From the NCBI GenBank assembly GCA_036389315.1, contig DASVQF010000031.1:72132-136131 (forward strand): DNA of 64,000 nt, written 5' to 3'. Shown piece by piece: positions 41,235 through 48,771 of this stretch; the stretch's first letter is position 1, and every line of letters starts with the position of its first letter. Both the position numbers and the translations under genes were made by a program. Origin of the DNA: DASQYE01 sp036389315. Lineage in GTDB: Bacteria > Acidobacteriota > Blastocatellia > Pyrinomonadales > Pyrinomonadaceae. The notes below the pieces were generated by a model. It was not told where the DNA came from, ran no database searches, and was given only the letters and a program-made list of their open reading frames with translations.

Positions 41235-43100
41235 ATGGGCCAAAGAGAATTCCATTACCGTTGGGAACACGATCTGGAGTCGAGCCCGGAAGAGCTGTGG
41301 CCGCTCGTGGCCGACACCAACCGCTTCAATCGTGATACGGGCGTGCCGGCCGTGGAGGTTGACCGGCAGGCCGCCGCGTCGGGTGCGCGGGGGAAGCGCC
41401 TGCGACTGTTCCTGATGGGCCTGGCCGTGGAATGGATCGAGCAGCCGTTCGAGTGGATCAGGCCGTATCGCTTCGGCGTCGTGCGCCAGTACACGAAGGG
41501 GCCGCTCTCGGAGATGCGCGTGCTGGTCGAGCTAAGGCGGCGCGCGGACGGCGGCACGCACCTCATCTATGAAGTGTGGGCCCAGCCTAAGAACCTGCTC
41601 GGCGCGGCGGCCATCCCCGTGCAGATCGGATTGATTAGCCGCCGCAGGTTCGCCCAGACCTTGCGGCGTTACGACAAGCTGGCGCGCGAGGGCCGCCAGC
41701 CCATCTATGCCGAGACCACGGCGAACTTCGCGCAGGGCGGACGCGCTCGGCTCGCAGTCCTGAGCGACAAGCTGATCGCTCAGGGCGCAGACCAGCTCTT
41801 TGTCCGCAAGCTCGCCGAGATGATCGAGCAGGCGGACGATATTTCGCTGGCCCGGCTGAGGGCTTACGCGCTGGCCGATTACTGGGGCGTCGAGCGGCGC
41901 ACGGCCCTTGAGGTCTGTTTGTGGGCCACGCGCGTGGGGCTCTTGGACTTGCAGTGGGACTTGCTCTGCCCGCACTGTCGCGGCGCGGCGCAGACCAGCC
42001 GCTCGCTCACAGGCATCCAATCGCAGGTCTATTGCGAGTCCTGCGACGTGGACTTTACGGTCAACTTCGAGAACTCGGTCGAGTTGACCTTTCGTCCCAA
42101 TCAGGGCGTGCGCCGCGTCGAGAGCCGCTCCTTCTGCATCGGCGGCCCACAGGTCACTCCGCATATAGTGGCCCAACAACTGCTTGAGCCCGGCGCTGAG
42201 GAGACGCTTCATCTTCCGCTCGAAGAGGGACGCTACCGCCTGCGAAGCCCAGGCGTGCCGGGCGAGCAGTTTTTAAGAGTCTCGGCCGAAGGAGAGAAGG
42301 AAGCACGCTTGCGCGCGACCGACGAAGGTTGGGCCAGGGAAGAGATAACCATGACGAGCGCGCCCGTGCTCATCTTTGAGAACGCCACGGGTGACGAGCG
42401 GCTCTTTGTGCTTGAGCGCACGGCCTGGAGCGATCAGGCTGCGACGGCCGCCGAGGTCACGGCCCTTCAGGTCTTCCGCGACCTCTTCTCGAACGAGGCG
42501 CTCAGGCCCGGCGAGCAGATTTCGGTCGGAACCCTGACCATTCTCTTCACAGACCTGCGCGGCTCCACGCAGCTCTACAGAGAGATCGGCGACGCCCCCG
42601 CCTTCGGGCGCGTGATGAACCACTTCGACGTGCTGCGCGAGGCGATTCGCAGCGAGGACGGCGCGCTCGTCAAGACCATCGGCGATGCCGTGATGGCAGT
42701 CTTTCGTCGCCCGGCGGGCGCGCTGCGCGCTATCCTCAAGGCGCAGGCGACGCTCGCTGCTCCGCCCGACGGGATGCTGCCGTTGATGCTCAAAGTGGGG
42801 ATTCATTCGGGCCCATGCATCGCCGTGACGCTCAACGAGCGGCTGGACTACTTCGGCTGCACGGTCAACATGGCCGCGCGCCTGGAAGGTCTCTCGACGG
42901 GCGGCGACGTGGTTATCTCGGACGCCGTTCACTCCGACCCGGAGGTCGCAGAGATGCTCTTGAGCCCCTCCTGCGAACTCACGGCCGAACCGTTCGAGGT
43001 CAGGCTCAAGGGCTTCGACGAAGAGCGCTTCGAGCTGTGGCGCGTCGCGCAGAAGAATGCCGCCACTGCCGCAGCCGAAGCTGCGCCCATGCAAGCTTGA
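41235..43100 (+). CDS. Class III adenylate cyclase with SRPBCC and DUF5939-like domains
   Basis: 621 residues. Residues 1-150 form a START/SRPBCC-like domain; about 165-400 fit DUF5939 and include a zinc-ribbon-like Cys set (LLCPHCRGAA ... VYCESCDVDF). The cyclase domain starts near 430. It has both metal aspartates (FTDLRGST, D439; IGDAVMAVF, D484), adenine-specifying K480 and the Asp in LDYFGCTVN, and transition-state residues in NMAARLEG. These choices favour ATP over GTP. A soluble, probably ligand-regulated cAMP producer. Three genes downstream lies a cNMP-binding membrane protein, a possible receptor. Confidence 0.88.
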   Translation: MGQREFHYRWEHDLESSPEELWPLVADTNRFNRDTGVPAVEVDRQAAASGARGKRLRLFLMGLAVEWIEQPFEWIRPYRFGVVRQYTKGPLSEMRVLVELRRRADGGTHLIYEVWAQPKNLLGAAAIPVQIGLISRRRFAQTLRRYDKLAREGRQPIYAETTANFAQGGRARLAVLSDKLIAQGADQLFVRKLAEMIEQADDISLARLRAYALADYWGVERRTALEVCLWATRVGLLDLQWDLLCPHCRGAAQTSRSLTGIQSQVYCESCDVDFTVNFENSVELTFRPNQGVRRVESRSFCIGGPQVTPHIVAQQLLEPGAEETLHLPLEEGRYRLRSPGVPGEQFLRVSAEGEKEARLRATDEGWAREEITMTSAPVLIFENATGDERLFVLERTAWSDQAATAAEVTALQVFRDLFSNEALRPGEQISVGTLTILFTDLRGSTQLYREIGDAPAFGRVMNHFDVLREAIRSEDGALVKTIGDAVMAVFRRPAGALRAILKAQATLAAPPDGMLPLMLKVGIHSGPCIAVTLNERLDYFGCTVNMAARLEGLSTGGDVVISDAVHSDPEVAEMLLSPSCELTAEPFEVRLKGFDEERFELWRVAQKNAATAAAEAAPMQA

Positions 43101-43118
43101 GCCTGTCTACACGCCCCG

Positions 43119-43808
43119 ATGATGCCGCTTTTAGAAACTCGCGAAGTCTCAAAAATCTACCAGATGGGGACGACCACCGTGGCTGCGCTCGACCACGTCT
43201 CGATCAAAGTCCTGGAAGGCGAGTTCGTCGCCATACAGGGCACTTCGGGCTCGGGCAAGTCCACGCTGCTTAACATGCTGGGCGGGCTCGATCATCCGAC
43301 GAGCGGCGAAGTCCTCTTCGATAGCAGTTCGCTCGGGCCATTCACGAAAAGAGAGATGGCGCACTATCGCCGCCACTCGGTCGGGATGATCTTTCAGAAC
43401 TTCAACTTGATTCCGACGATGACGGCCGCAGAGAATGTCCGCCTGGCCCTAGCCTTCGGCGGATTGCGCGGACGCCAGCGAGAGGAGCGGACTGAGGAGT
43501 TGTTGGGCCGAGTCGGCCTGGCCGGTCGCCTTGAGCACAGGCCGTCGGAGCTGTCGGGCGGCGAGCAGCAGAGAGTCGCCATCGCGCGCGCCCTGGCCAA
43601 TCGCCCGCGCGTGCTGCTGGCGGACGAGCCGACGGGCAACCTGGATTCGACGCGGGCCCAGGAGCTATTGACCTTGCTGCGCGAGATGGTCGCGCGCGAC
43701 TCTTTGACCGTGCTCATGGTCACGCACGATCAAGAGCTGGCCGCGCGCTTCGCCGACCGCATAATCTTTATGAAAGACGGCCGCGTCATCTCAGACAAAG
43801 CACAATAG
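43119..43808 (+). CDS. ABC transporter ATP-binding protein (MacB/LolD type)
   Basis: 229 residues. Walker A GTSGSGKSTLL, Q-loop FQNFNLIPTM, signature LSGGEQQRVAIARALAN, Walker B VLLADEPTGNLD and H-loop VTHD. Family members (LolD, MacB, FtsE-like) drive mechanotransmission by FtsX-fold permeases rather than transport through the membrane. The likely partner is the permease at 47177, which is separated by four unrelated genes. The start codon is the first of two ATGs (43119, 43122). Confidence 0.93.
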   Translation: MMPLLETREVSKIYQMGTTTVAALDHVSIKVLEGEFVAIQGTSGSGKSTLLNMLGGLDHPTSGEVLFDSSSLGPFTKREMAHYRRHSVGMIFQNFNLIPTMTAAENVRLALAFGGLRGRQREERTEELLGRVGLAGRLEHRPSELSGGEQQRVAIARALANRPRVLLADEPTGNLDSTRAQELLTLLREMVARDSLTVLMVTHDQELAARFADRIIFMKDGRVISDKAQ

Positions 43809-43819
43809 AGGACACAAAG

Positions 43820-44392
43820 ATGAGCGAAACAGAGAATCAAAATGTTAATGCGACGCCGCGCAGGGAAGTGGCGACGCTCGGCGGCGGCTGCTTCTGGTGT
43901 ACGGAGGCCGTGTTTGACGAGCTGAAGGGAGTGGAGCGGGTCGAGTCCGGCTATTCGGGCGGCACGACTGTGAACCCGACCTATCAAGAGGTCTGCTCGG
44001 GGACGACCGGCCACGCGGAGGTCGTGCGCGTGACCTTTGACCCGCAGGTCATCTCGTTCAAGGAGATACTGCAAGTCTTCTTCAGCGTGCATGACCCGAC
44101 GACTTTGAATCGTCAGGGCGCGGATGTCGGCACACAGTATCGCTCCGTCATCTTTTATCATACGGACGAGCAGCGGCGCGTTGCCGAAGAGGTTATCCGT
44201 GAACTCGACGCCCAAAAAATCTGGGATGGGCCCATCGTGACAGAGGTCGCCCCCGCCGAGGCGTTCTACGAGGCGGAGGACTATCACCAGGAATATTTCC
44301 GCTCGAACGCCGCTCAGCCCTACTGCCGCATGGTCGTCGCCCCGAAGGTCGCAAAGTTCCGGCAATACTATCGCGAGAAGCTGAAGCGTTAA
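43820..44392 (+). CDS. msrA: Peptide methionine sulfoxide reductase A
   Basis: 190 residues. Catalytic motif GGGCFWCTEAVFDEL (C24, with C27 close), then YSGGTTVNPTYQEVCSGTTGH, DPTTLNRQGADVGTQYRSV and the EDYHQEYF motif. MsrA reduces methionine S-sulfoxide with thioredoxin. It lies 11 nt after the ABC ATPase gene, in the same operon. No fused MsrB domain. Confidence 0.96.
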   Translation: MSETENQNVNATPRREVATLGGGCFWCTEAVFDELKGVERVESGYSGGTTVNPTYQEVCSGTTGHAEVVRVTFDPQVISFKEILQVFFSVHDPTTLNRQGADVGTQYRSVIFYHTDEQRRVAEEVIRELDAQKIWDGPIVTEVAPAEAFYEAEDYHQEYFRSNAAQPYCRMVVAPKVAKFRQYYREKLKR

Positions 44393-44445
44393 GCCGCAGG
44401 GTCAAGCTCGCGGCGCTCGCCTGCGCTTCTGATGAGGTGATTACG

Positions 44446-45333
44446 ATGTCAACAACTACTGCTCCCTTGATGACGCTTGAGGCGCTCAGAAGCGTGCCGC
44501 TCTTCGCCTCCCTGGACGACGCGGCGGCGAGCGAGCTGCGCTCGCTGCTGAGGGTGGTCGAAGCGCCGCAGGAGACCGTGCTCTTCAATCACGGCGACGC
44601 GGGCGACCGGATGTACCTGATCGAGAGCGGCCGCGTGCGCATTCACGTTCTGGACTCGACGGGCCATGACGTGACGCTGGCGGAGCTGGCGGGCGGCGAC
44701 TTCTTTGGCGAGATGGCTCTGCTCGACGGCAAGTCCCGTTCGGCCGACGCGACGGTCGTCGAGTCGGCGCGCCTCGCCATTCTCTCGCGCGACGAGTTTC
44801 TCTCTTTCGTGCGTCGTAACCCGGACGTGGCGCTTGAGATGCTGAGCGCGATTACGGACAGGCTGAGGCGGACGGACGAGTTGCTGCGCCAGCGTGTCTC
44901 GCGCAACGTCAACGACGAGGCCGCCGCCCGCATGACTCTCTCAGACCGCATGGCCGACTACTTCTCGAACTTCGCCGGTAGCTGGACGTTCTTTATCGCC
45001 TCGCTCGGTTTGATTCTGGTCTGGGTGCTTTTGAACGCGTGGCTGCTCGGCAGCAGCCAGTTCGACGCCTATCCTTACAACCTGCTTGACCTGGTCTTCG
45101 GCATCGTCGCCGGTCTTCAGGCCCCGATCATCCTGATGGCCCAGAATCGCCAGTCGAATCAGGATCGCCTGCGCGCTGACATAGACTTTCAGATCAACCT
45201 GAAGAACGAGCTTTCGCTCGCAGAGGTCTTGCGCCGCTTGGACGTGCTTGAGAGCGAGCGCCTGCCCATCCTCTTCAAGGAGCAGAACGAGCGGGTCGCC
45301 TCCGTGCTGCGCCCGGCATCGAACGCAGACTAA
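44446..45333 (+). CDS. Cyclic-nucleotide-binding membrane protein with DUF1003 domain
   Basis: 295 residues from the ATG at 44446 (GAGGTG 9 nt upstream); a GTG at 44437 is less likely. N-terminal cNMP-binding domain with the phosphate cassette GGDFFGEMALLDGKSRSADA. C-terminal DUF1003: FAGSWTFFIASLGLILVWVL, FDAYPYNLLDLVFGIVAGLQ, APIILMAQNRQSNQDR. Two transmembrane helices. The role of DUF1003 is unknown; fusion to a cNMP sensor suggests regulation by cAMP, and an adenylate cyclase is encoded 1.3 kb upstream. Confidence 0.9.
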   Translation: MSTTTAPLMTLEALRSVPLFASLDDAAASELRSLLRVVEAPQETVLFNHGDAGDRMYLIESGRVRIHVLDSTGHDVTLAELAGGDFFGEMALLDGKSRSADATVVESARLAILSRDEFLSFVRRNPDVALEMLSAITDRLRRTDELLRQRVSRNVNDEAAARMTLSDRMADYFSNFAGSWTFFIASLGLILVWVLLNAWLLGSSQFDAYPYNLLDLVFGIVAGLQAPIILMAQNRQSNQDRLRADIDFQINLKNELSLAEVLRRLDVLESERLPILFKEQNERVASVLRPASNAD

Positions 45334-45465
45334 GCGCCGCCAGCCTCTTCCCGGAGCTTTCTCCGACGCCCGGTTTGCTACGAGCCGCGCGCGACCGTTA
45401 CAATACTCGCCACGTTACAACCTGAATTCTTCGGAGAGATTGCTGAAGGCTTACGGCCGAGCTTC

Positions 45466-46179
45466 ATGATTCAAGCCATATTTTTCGACTTCAACGGCGT
45501 CATCATCGACGACGAGCCGCTGCAACTGAAAGCTTATCGCGAGGCTTTCAACTCCTATCAGATCACCATTGCGGATGAAGATTATTACAGCCTGCTCGGG
45601 ACGGACGACAAAGCCTTCGTGCGCGCGACCTTCGAGCGCGCCGGAAAGAGGCCCGCAGGGGAGACGCTGGCCGCCGTCATCGAGCGCAAATCGGAGCTGC
45701 ATCGCGCCGCGATCAAGGACTCGCTGCCGCTCTTTCCCGGCGTCGTCACTTTCGTCAAGGCCGCGAGCCGCGAGTTTGCGCTCGGGGTCGTCAGCATGGC
45801 CCGCCGCGTAGAGATAGACGATGTGCTTGAACGCGCCGGTCTGGACACGAAATTCACGGTCATCGTCAGCGCCGAGGACGTGCAGGCCCATAAGCCAGAC
45901 CCTTGCTGCTACGAGCGCGCCTTCGAGCTGCTGAACGAGAAGCGGCGCGAAGAGCGCCAGCTCCCGCTCCTGCCCGAGGAATGCCTGGTTGTAGAAGACG
46001 CGCCGCCCGGCATCGTGGCCGGACGAGCCGCCGGGATGCGTACGCTCGGCGTGACCAACACCGTCACGGAAGAGGCCCTGCGCGCGGCCGGCGCGGAAGT
46101 CGTCACCGCGAGCCTAGCCGATTGGACGACCGACGCCGTCCGTCACGTCTTTTCCAAAGGGATGAAGGCGACAAGGTGA
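45466..46179 (+). CDS. HAD-superfamily protein, beta-phosphoglucomutase-like, with DxN motif
   Basis: 237 residues. Motif I is FFDFNGVIIDDEP: the nucleophile D8 is present but the second Asp is Asn (N10). Motif II is in LGVVSMARRVEIDDVLE, motif III Lys in AHKPDP and motif IV in CLVVEDAPPGIVAG. Other DxN and DxA/Y forms occur in HAD proteins with altered chemistry, so phosphatase activity may be lost or changed. A weak promoter (TTGCTA 45374, TACAAT 45399) is possible. A short palindromic element follows. Confidence 0.83.
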   Translation: MIQAIFFDFNGVIIDDEPLQLKAYREAFNSYQITIADEDYYSLLGTDDKAFVRATFERAGKRPAGETLAAVIERKSELHRAAIKDSLPLFPGVVTFVKAASREFALGVVSMARRVEIDDVLERAGLDTKFTVIVSAEDVQAHKPDPCCYERAFELLNEKRREERQLPLLPEECLVVEDAPPGIVAGRAAGMRTLGVTNTVTEEALRAAGAEVVTASLADWTTDAVRHVFSKGMKATR

Positions 46180-46184
46180 AGAAC

Positions 46185-46214
46185 GGATGAAAGCCGAGCT
46201 GCTTTTCCTTCATC
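46185..46214. repeat. Short palindromic element, family F (GGATGAAAGC arms)
   Basis: GGATGAAAGC ... GCTTTTCCTTCATC around an AGCT centre: a shortened version of the same architecture, with arm GATGAA and AAGC/GCTT core. It begins 5 nt after the HAD stop and ends 10 nt before the SirB1-like ATG. Confidence 0.6.
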
Positions 46215-46224
46215 ATTTCTTGCT

Positions 46225-47088
46225 ATGACTCCTGCCAGTAAGCTCAGGGCGTGCGAGATGCGCAGGGCCTTTACCGAAGAGGTGACGGGGCCCGAGGGGG
46301 CCATGCGTGTGGAGTATGCTGCGCTTCTGATCGGGGCCGAGGATGAAGCGGCGAAAGAAGTGGAGGTCAGCGACTACATGGCGCGGCTCGACGCCTGGGC
46401 CGAAGGGGCGCGCCGTGTGATAGCTAACCGCTCTGAGAGTGTGACGCCCGTCGAAGCCTTCAACGGCTTCATGTTTGAAGGGCTCGGGCTTGCGGGCAAC
46501 AAGAGCGACTATTATGACCCGCGCAACAGCTACTTGAACGAGGTGATGGAGAGGCGCACAGGCATCCCGATCACGCTCTCGATCCTCTACATGGCCGTCG
46601 GCCGTCGCGCCGGTTTCGAGGTCAAGGGCGTGGGCCTGCCCGGCCACTTCATCACGCGCATACGCGAGGTCGAGTCGCGTGAGTCCACAATGGTCGATCC
46701 GTTTCACGGCAAGATCATAGACCGGACGGACTGCCAGGAGCGCCTGGACGAAATCTACAGCGGGCAGGTCGCGCTCAGGGACGAACACCTGCGCGCAACC
46801 TCGACGCCGGACATTCTGGTGCGGGTGCTGTCGAATCTGAAGACGATCTACGCGCGCGCGGGTCTTTACCGCCAGGCGCTCTCGGCGGTCGAACGCATCC
46901 TGCTCGTCAAGCCGCACGCGGCCGAAGAACTGAGGGAGCGGGGCGCATTCCTGGCCCAGCTAAACCGTCTCCCCGAAGCCATAGCTTACACGGCGGCCTA
47001 CTTACAGATTGCGCCCGACGCGCCCGACGCCAAAGAGACCCTGGAACAACTCAAAGCCATGCGCAGGCGACACGCGCTGCTTAGTTAA
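46225..47088 (+). CDS. SirB1-family (transglutaminase-like / TPR) protein
   Basis: 287 residues. The SirB1_N domain has NGFMFEGLGLAGNKSDYYDPRNSYLNEVMERRTGIPITLS and the invariant GLPGHFITRI block (shown in part: VKGVGLPGHFITRIR). A C-terminal TPR-like part follows (LYRQALSAVERILLVKPHA). Family members in Acidobacteria and Proteobacteria have transglutaminase-like folds but usually lack the full catalytic triad. Role unknown, possibly regulatory. The stop lies just before repeat A6. Confidence 0.85.
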   Translation: MTPASKLRACEMRRAFTEEVTGPEGAMRVEYAALLIGAEDEAAKEVEVSDYMARLDAWAEGARRVIANRSESVTPVEAFNGFMFEGLGLAGNKSDYYDPRNSYLNEVMERRTGIPITLSILYMAVGRRAGFEVKGVGLPGHFITRIREVESRESTMVDPFHGKIIDRTDCQERLDEIYSGQVALRDEHLRATSTPDILVRVLSNLKTIYARAGLYRQALSAVERILLVKPHAAEELRERGAFLAQLNRLPEAIAYTAAYLQIAPDAPDAKETLEQLKAMRRRHALLS

Positions 47089-47089
47089 A

Positions 47090-47169
47090 ACAGTGACGAG
47101 TGACAAGTGATGAGTGACAAGCTAAAGACAGGCTTTCTCTCGTCACTCGTCACTTGTCACTCGTCACTG
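47090..47169. repeat. Palindromic element, family A, copy A6
   Basis: The most regular copy: left CAGTGAC GAGTGAC AAGTGAT GAGTGAC AAG, right arm its inverted copy, spacer AAGCTAAAGACAGGCTTTCT. It starts right after the SirB1-like stop and ends 7 nt before the permease ATG (47177), with no Shine-Dalgarno sequence. Confidence 0.93.
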
Positions 47170-47176
47170 CTTTCTT

Positions 47177-48625
47177 ATGACTTTCTTCGACATTCTTTAT
47201 CTTTCTTTGCGTAATTTGCGCGAGGCGCGGCTGCGGGCGGCTTTGACGACGATGGGCGTGATCGTCGGCGTGGCCGTGATCGTGACGATGGTTTCCTTCG
47301 GCCTCGGCTTGCAGCGCAACACCGTCACGCGCTTCAAGGAGCTAGACCTCTTCAACGAGGTCACGGTCTTCGGCCGCAGCCTCTCAAGCATAGCCTCCTC
47401 CGGCTTCAACAAGAGCCAGGGCGCAGGCGCGCAGCCGCAGCGAGAGCGACACGGCGACCGCAACCTCAAACCCGACAAGGCTCCCGAGCGACAACTGGAC
47501 GACGCGGCCATAGCCGAGATCGCGCGCCTGCCCGGCGTCGCCTACGTCGAGCCGACCATCATCTTCAACGTCTACGTGCGCTCAAACGGGCACGCCCGCA
47601 TGCAGTCAATCGGCGGCGCGGTCGTGCCCAATCCTTCCTCGCGCTTCAAGGAGTATGCGGCCGGGCAGATGATCGCCGGGCCTGCGGCCGACGAGGCCGT
47701 AGTGGACGAAGACTTCCTGCGCGACTTCGGCTACGCGCAGCCTGAAGATGCGATAGGCAAGACCCTCGACCTGCTCGCTCCGAATAAAGAGAAAGAGGAG
47801 GAGTCGCCGAGCTTCTTCGGTCTGCCGCTCGAAACGGAAGAGGCGGAAGCGCCCACGGACGGACTCGCGGCAAAGACGCTGCGTATCGTCGGCGTCCTTA
47901 AAAAGCCGGATGGCAACGGGCCACGCTTTCGCGGCATGATGCCCGCCTCGGACATCTACGTGCCGCTTCAGGCTGCGCGCGCCTGGACGCTTGAGCATAG
48001 AGATAATTTGAGCCAGGTGGCGCTGGAGCTGGCGCGCGAGAGCGGCGCTTTGGGCGAAGGCGAATCGGGCGGCTACGGCTCGGCCGTCGTGCGCGTGACA
48101 GACCCGGGCGTGCTCCCGGAAGTGCGAAAGCGTTTGACCGAGCTTGGCTTCGGCAGCTTCTCAATCGTTGACCAGTTGGAACAAATCCGCACCATCTTTC
48201 TCATCATCAACTCGGCTTTGGGCCTCCTGGGCGGAATCTCGCTGCTAGTCGCCTCCTTCGGCATCGCCAACACGATGATTATGTCCATCCTTGAGCGGAC
48301 GCGCGAGATAGGCATTATGAAAGCCATCGGGGCCGAAGACCGCGAGATCAAGCTGATCTTCTTCGTCGAGGCGGCCGTCATCGGGCTCACGGGCGGAGTT
48401 GTCGGCTCGCTTCTGGCCTGGGCCATAGACGGGGCGGCCAACCGCCTGGCCTATCGCTTCGTGCTCAAGCCGCAGGGCGCAAACTACATAGACTTCTTCG
48501 CTCTGCCGCCCTACCTCTGGCTCGGCGCGATTCTCTTCGCCGTCATCATCTCCATCATCGCAGCCCTCTATCCGGCCTCGCGCGCCGCGCGTATAGACCC
48601 GGTCAAGGCCCTCAGACACGACTGA
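47177..48625 (+). CDS. ABC transporter permease, MacB/FtsX type
   Basis: 482 residues. An N-terminal transmembrane helix with RLRAALTTMGVIVGVAVIVT, a long periplasmic MacB_PCD domain with LNEVTVFGRSLSSIA and YVEPTIIFNVYVRSNG, and three C-terminal helices with the FtsX core (SLLVASFGIANTMIMSILER, IGIMKAIGAEDREIKLIFF, ALYPASRAARIDPVKALRHD). These permeases work with LolD/MacB-type ATPases for lipoprotein, toxin or drug export across the periplasm. A matching ATPase lies at 43119-43808. Confidence 0.92.
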   Translation: MTFFDILYLSLRNLREARLRAALTTMGVIVGVAVIVTMVSFGLGLQRNTVTRFKELDLFNEVTVFGRSLSSIASSGFNKSQGAGAQPQRERHGDRNLKPDKAPERQLDDAAIAEIARLPGVAYVEPTIIFNVYVRSNGHARMQSIGGAVVPNPSSRFKEYAAGQMIAGPAADEAVVDEDFLRDFGYAQPEDAIGKTLDLLAPNKEKEEESPSFFGLPLETEEAEAPTDGLAAKTLRIVGVLKKPDGNGPRFRGMMPASDIYVPLQAARAWTLEHRDNLSQVALELARESGALGEGESGGYGSAVVRVTDPGVLPEVRKRLTELGFGSFSIVDQLEQIRTIFLIINSALGLLGGISLLVASFGIANTMIMSILERTREIGIMKAIGAEDREIKLIFFVEAAVIGLTGGVVGSLLAWAIDGAANRLAYRFVLKPQGANYIDFFALPPYLWLGAILFAVIISIIAALYPASRAARIDPVKALRHD

Positions 48626-48771
48626 GGGCGCAAGGCCCCACCCGCCTTAAAAAATTCGGAGCGGCCGTGTATTTCCCCAAAGAATCGCGGGACTGTTAAA
48701 GCGCGAGCTTTTTTCAACCCGACGCTCTTTCACACGGCTTCGACTGCAAGCCTTTTCGCAGGAGTCTCAAG

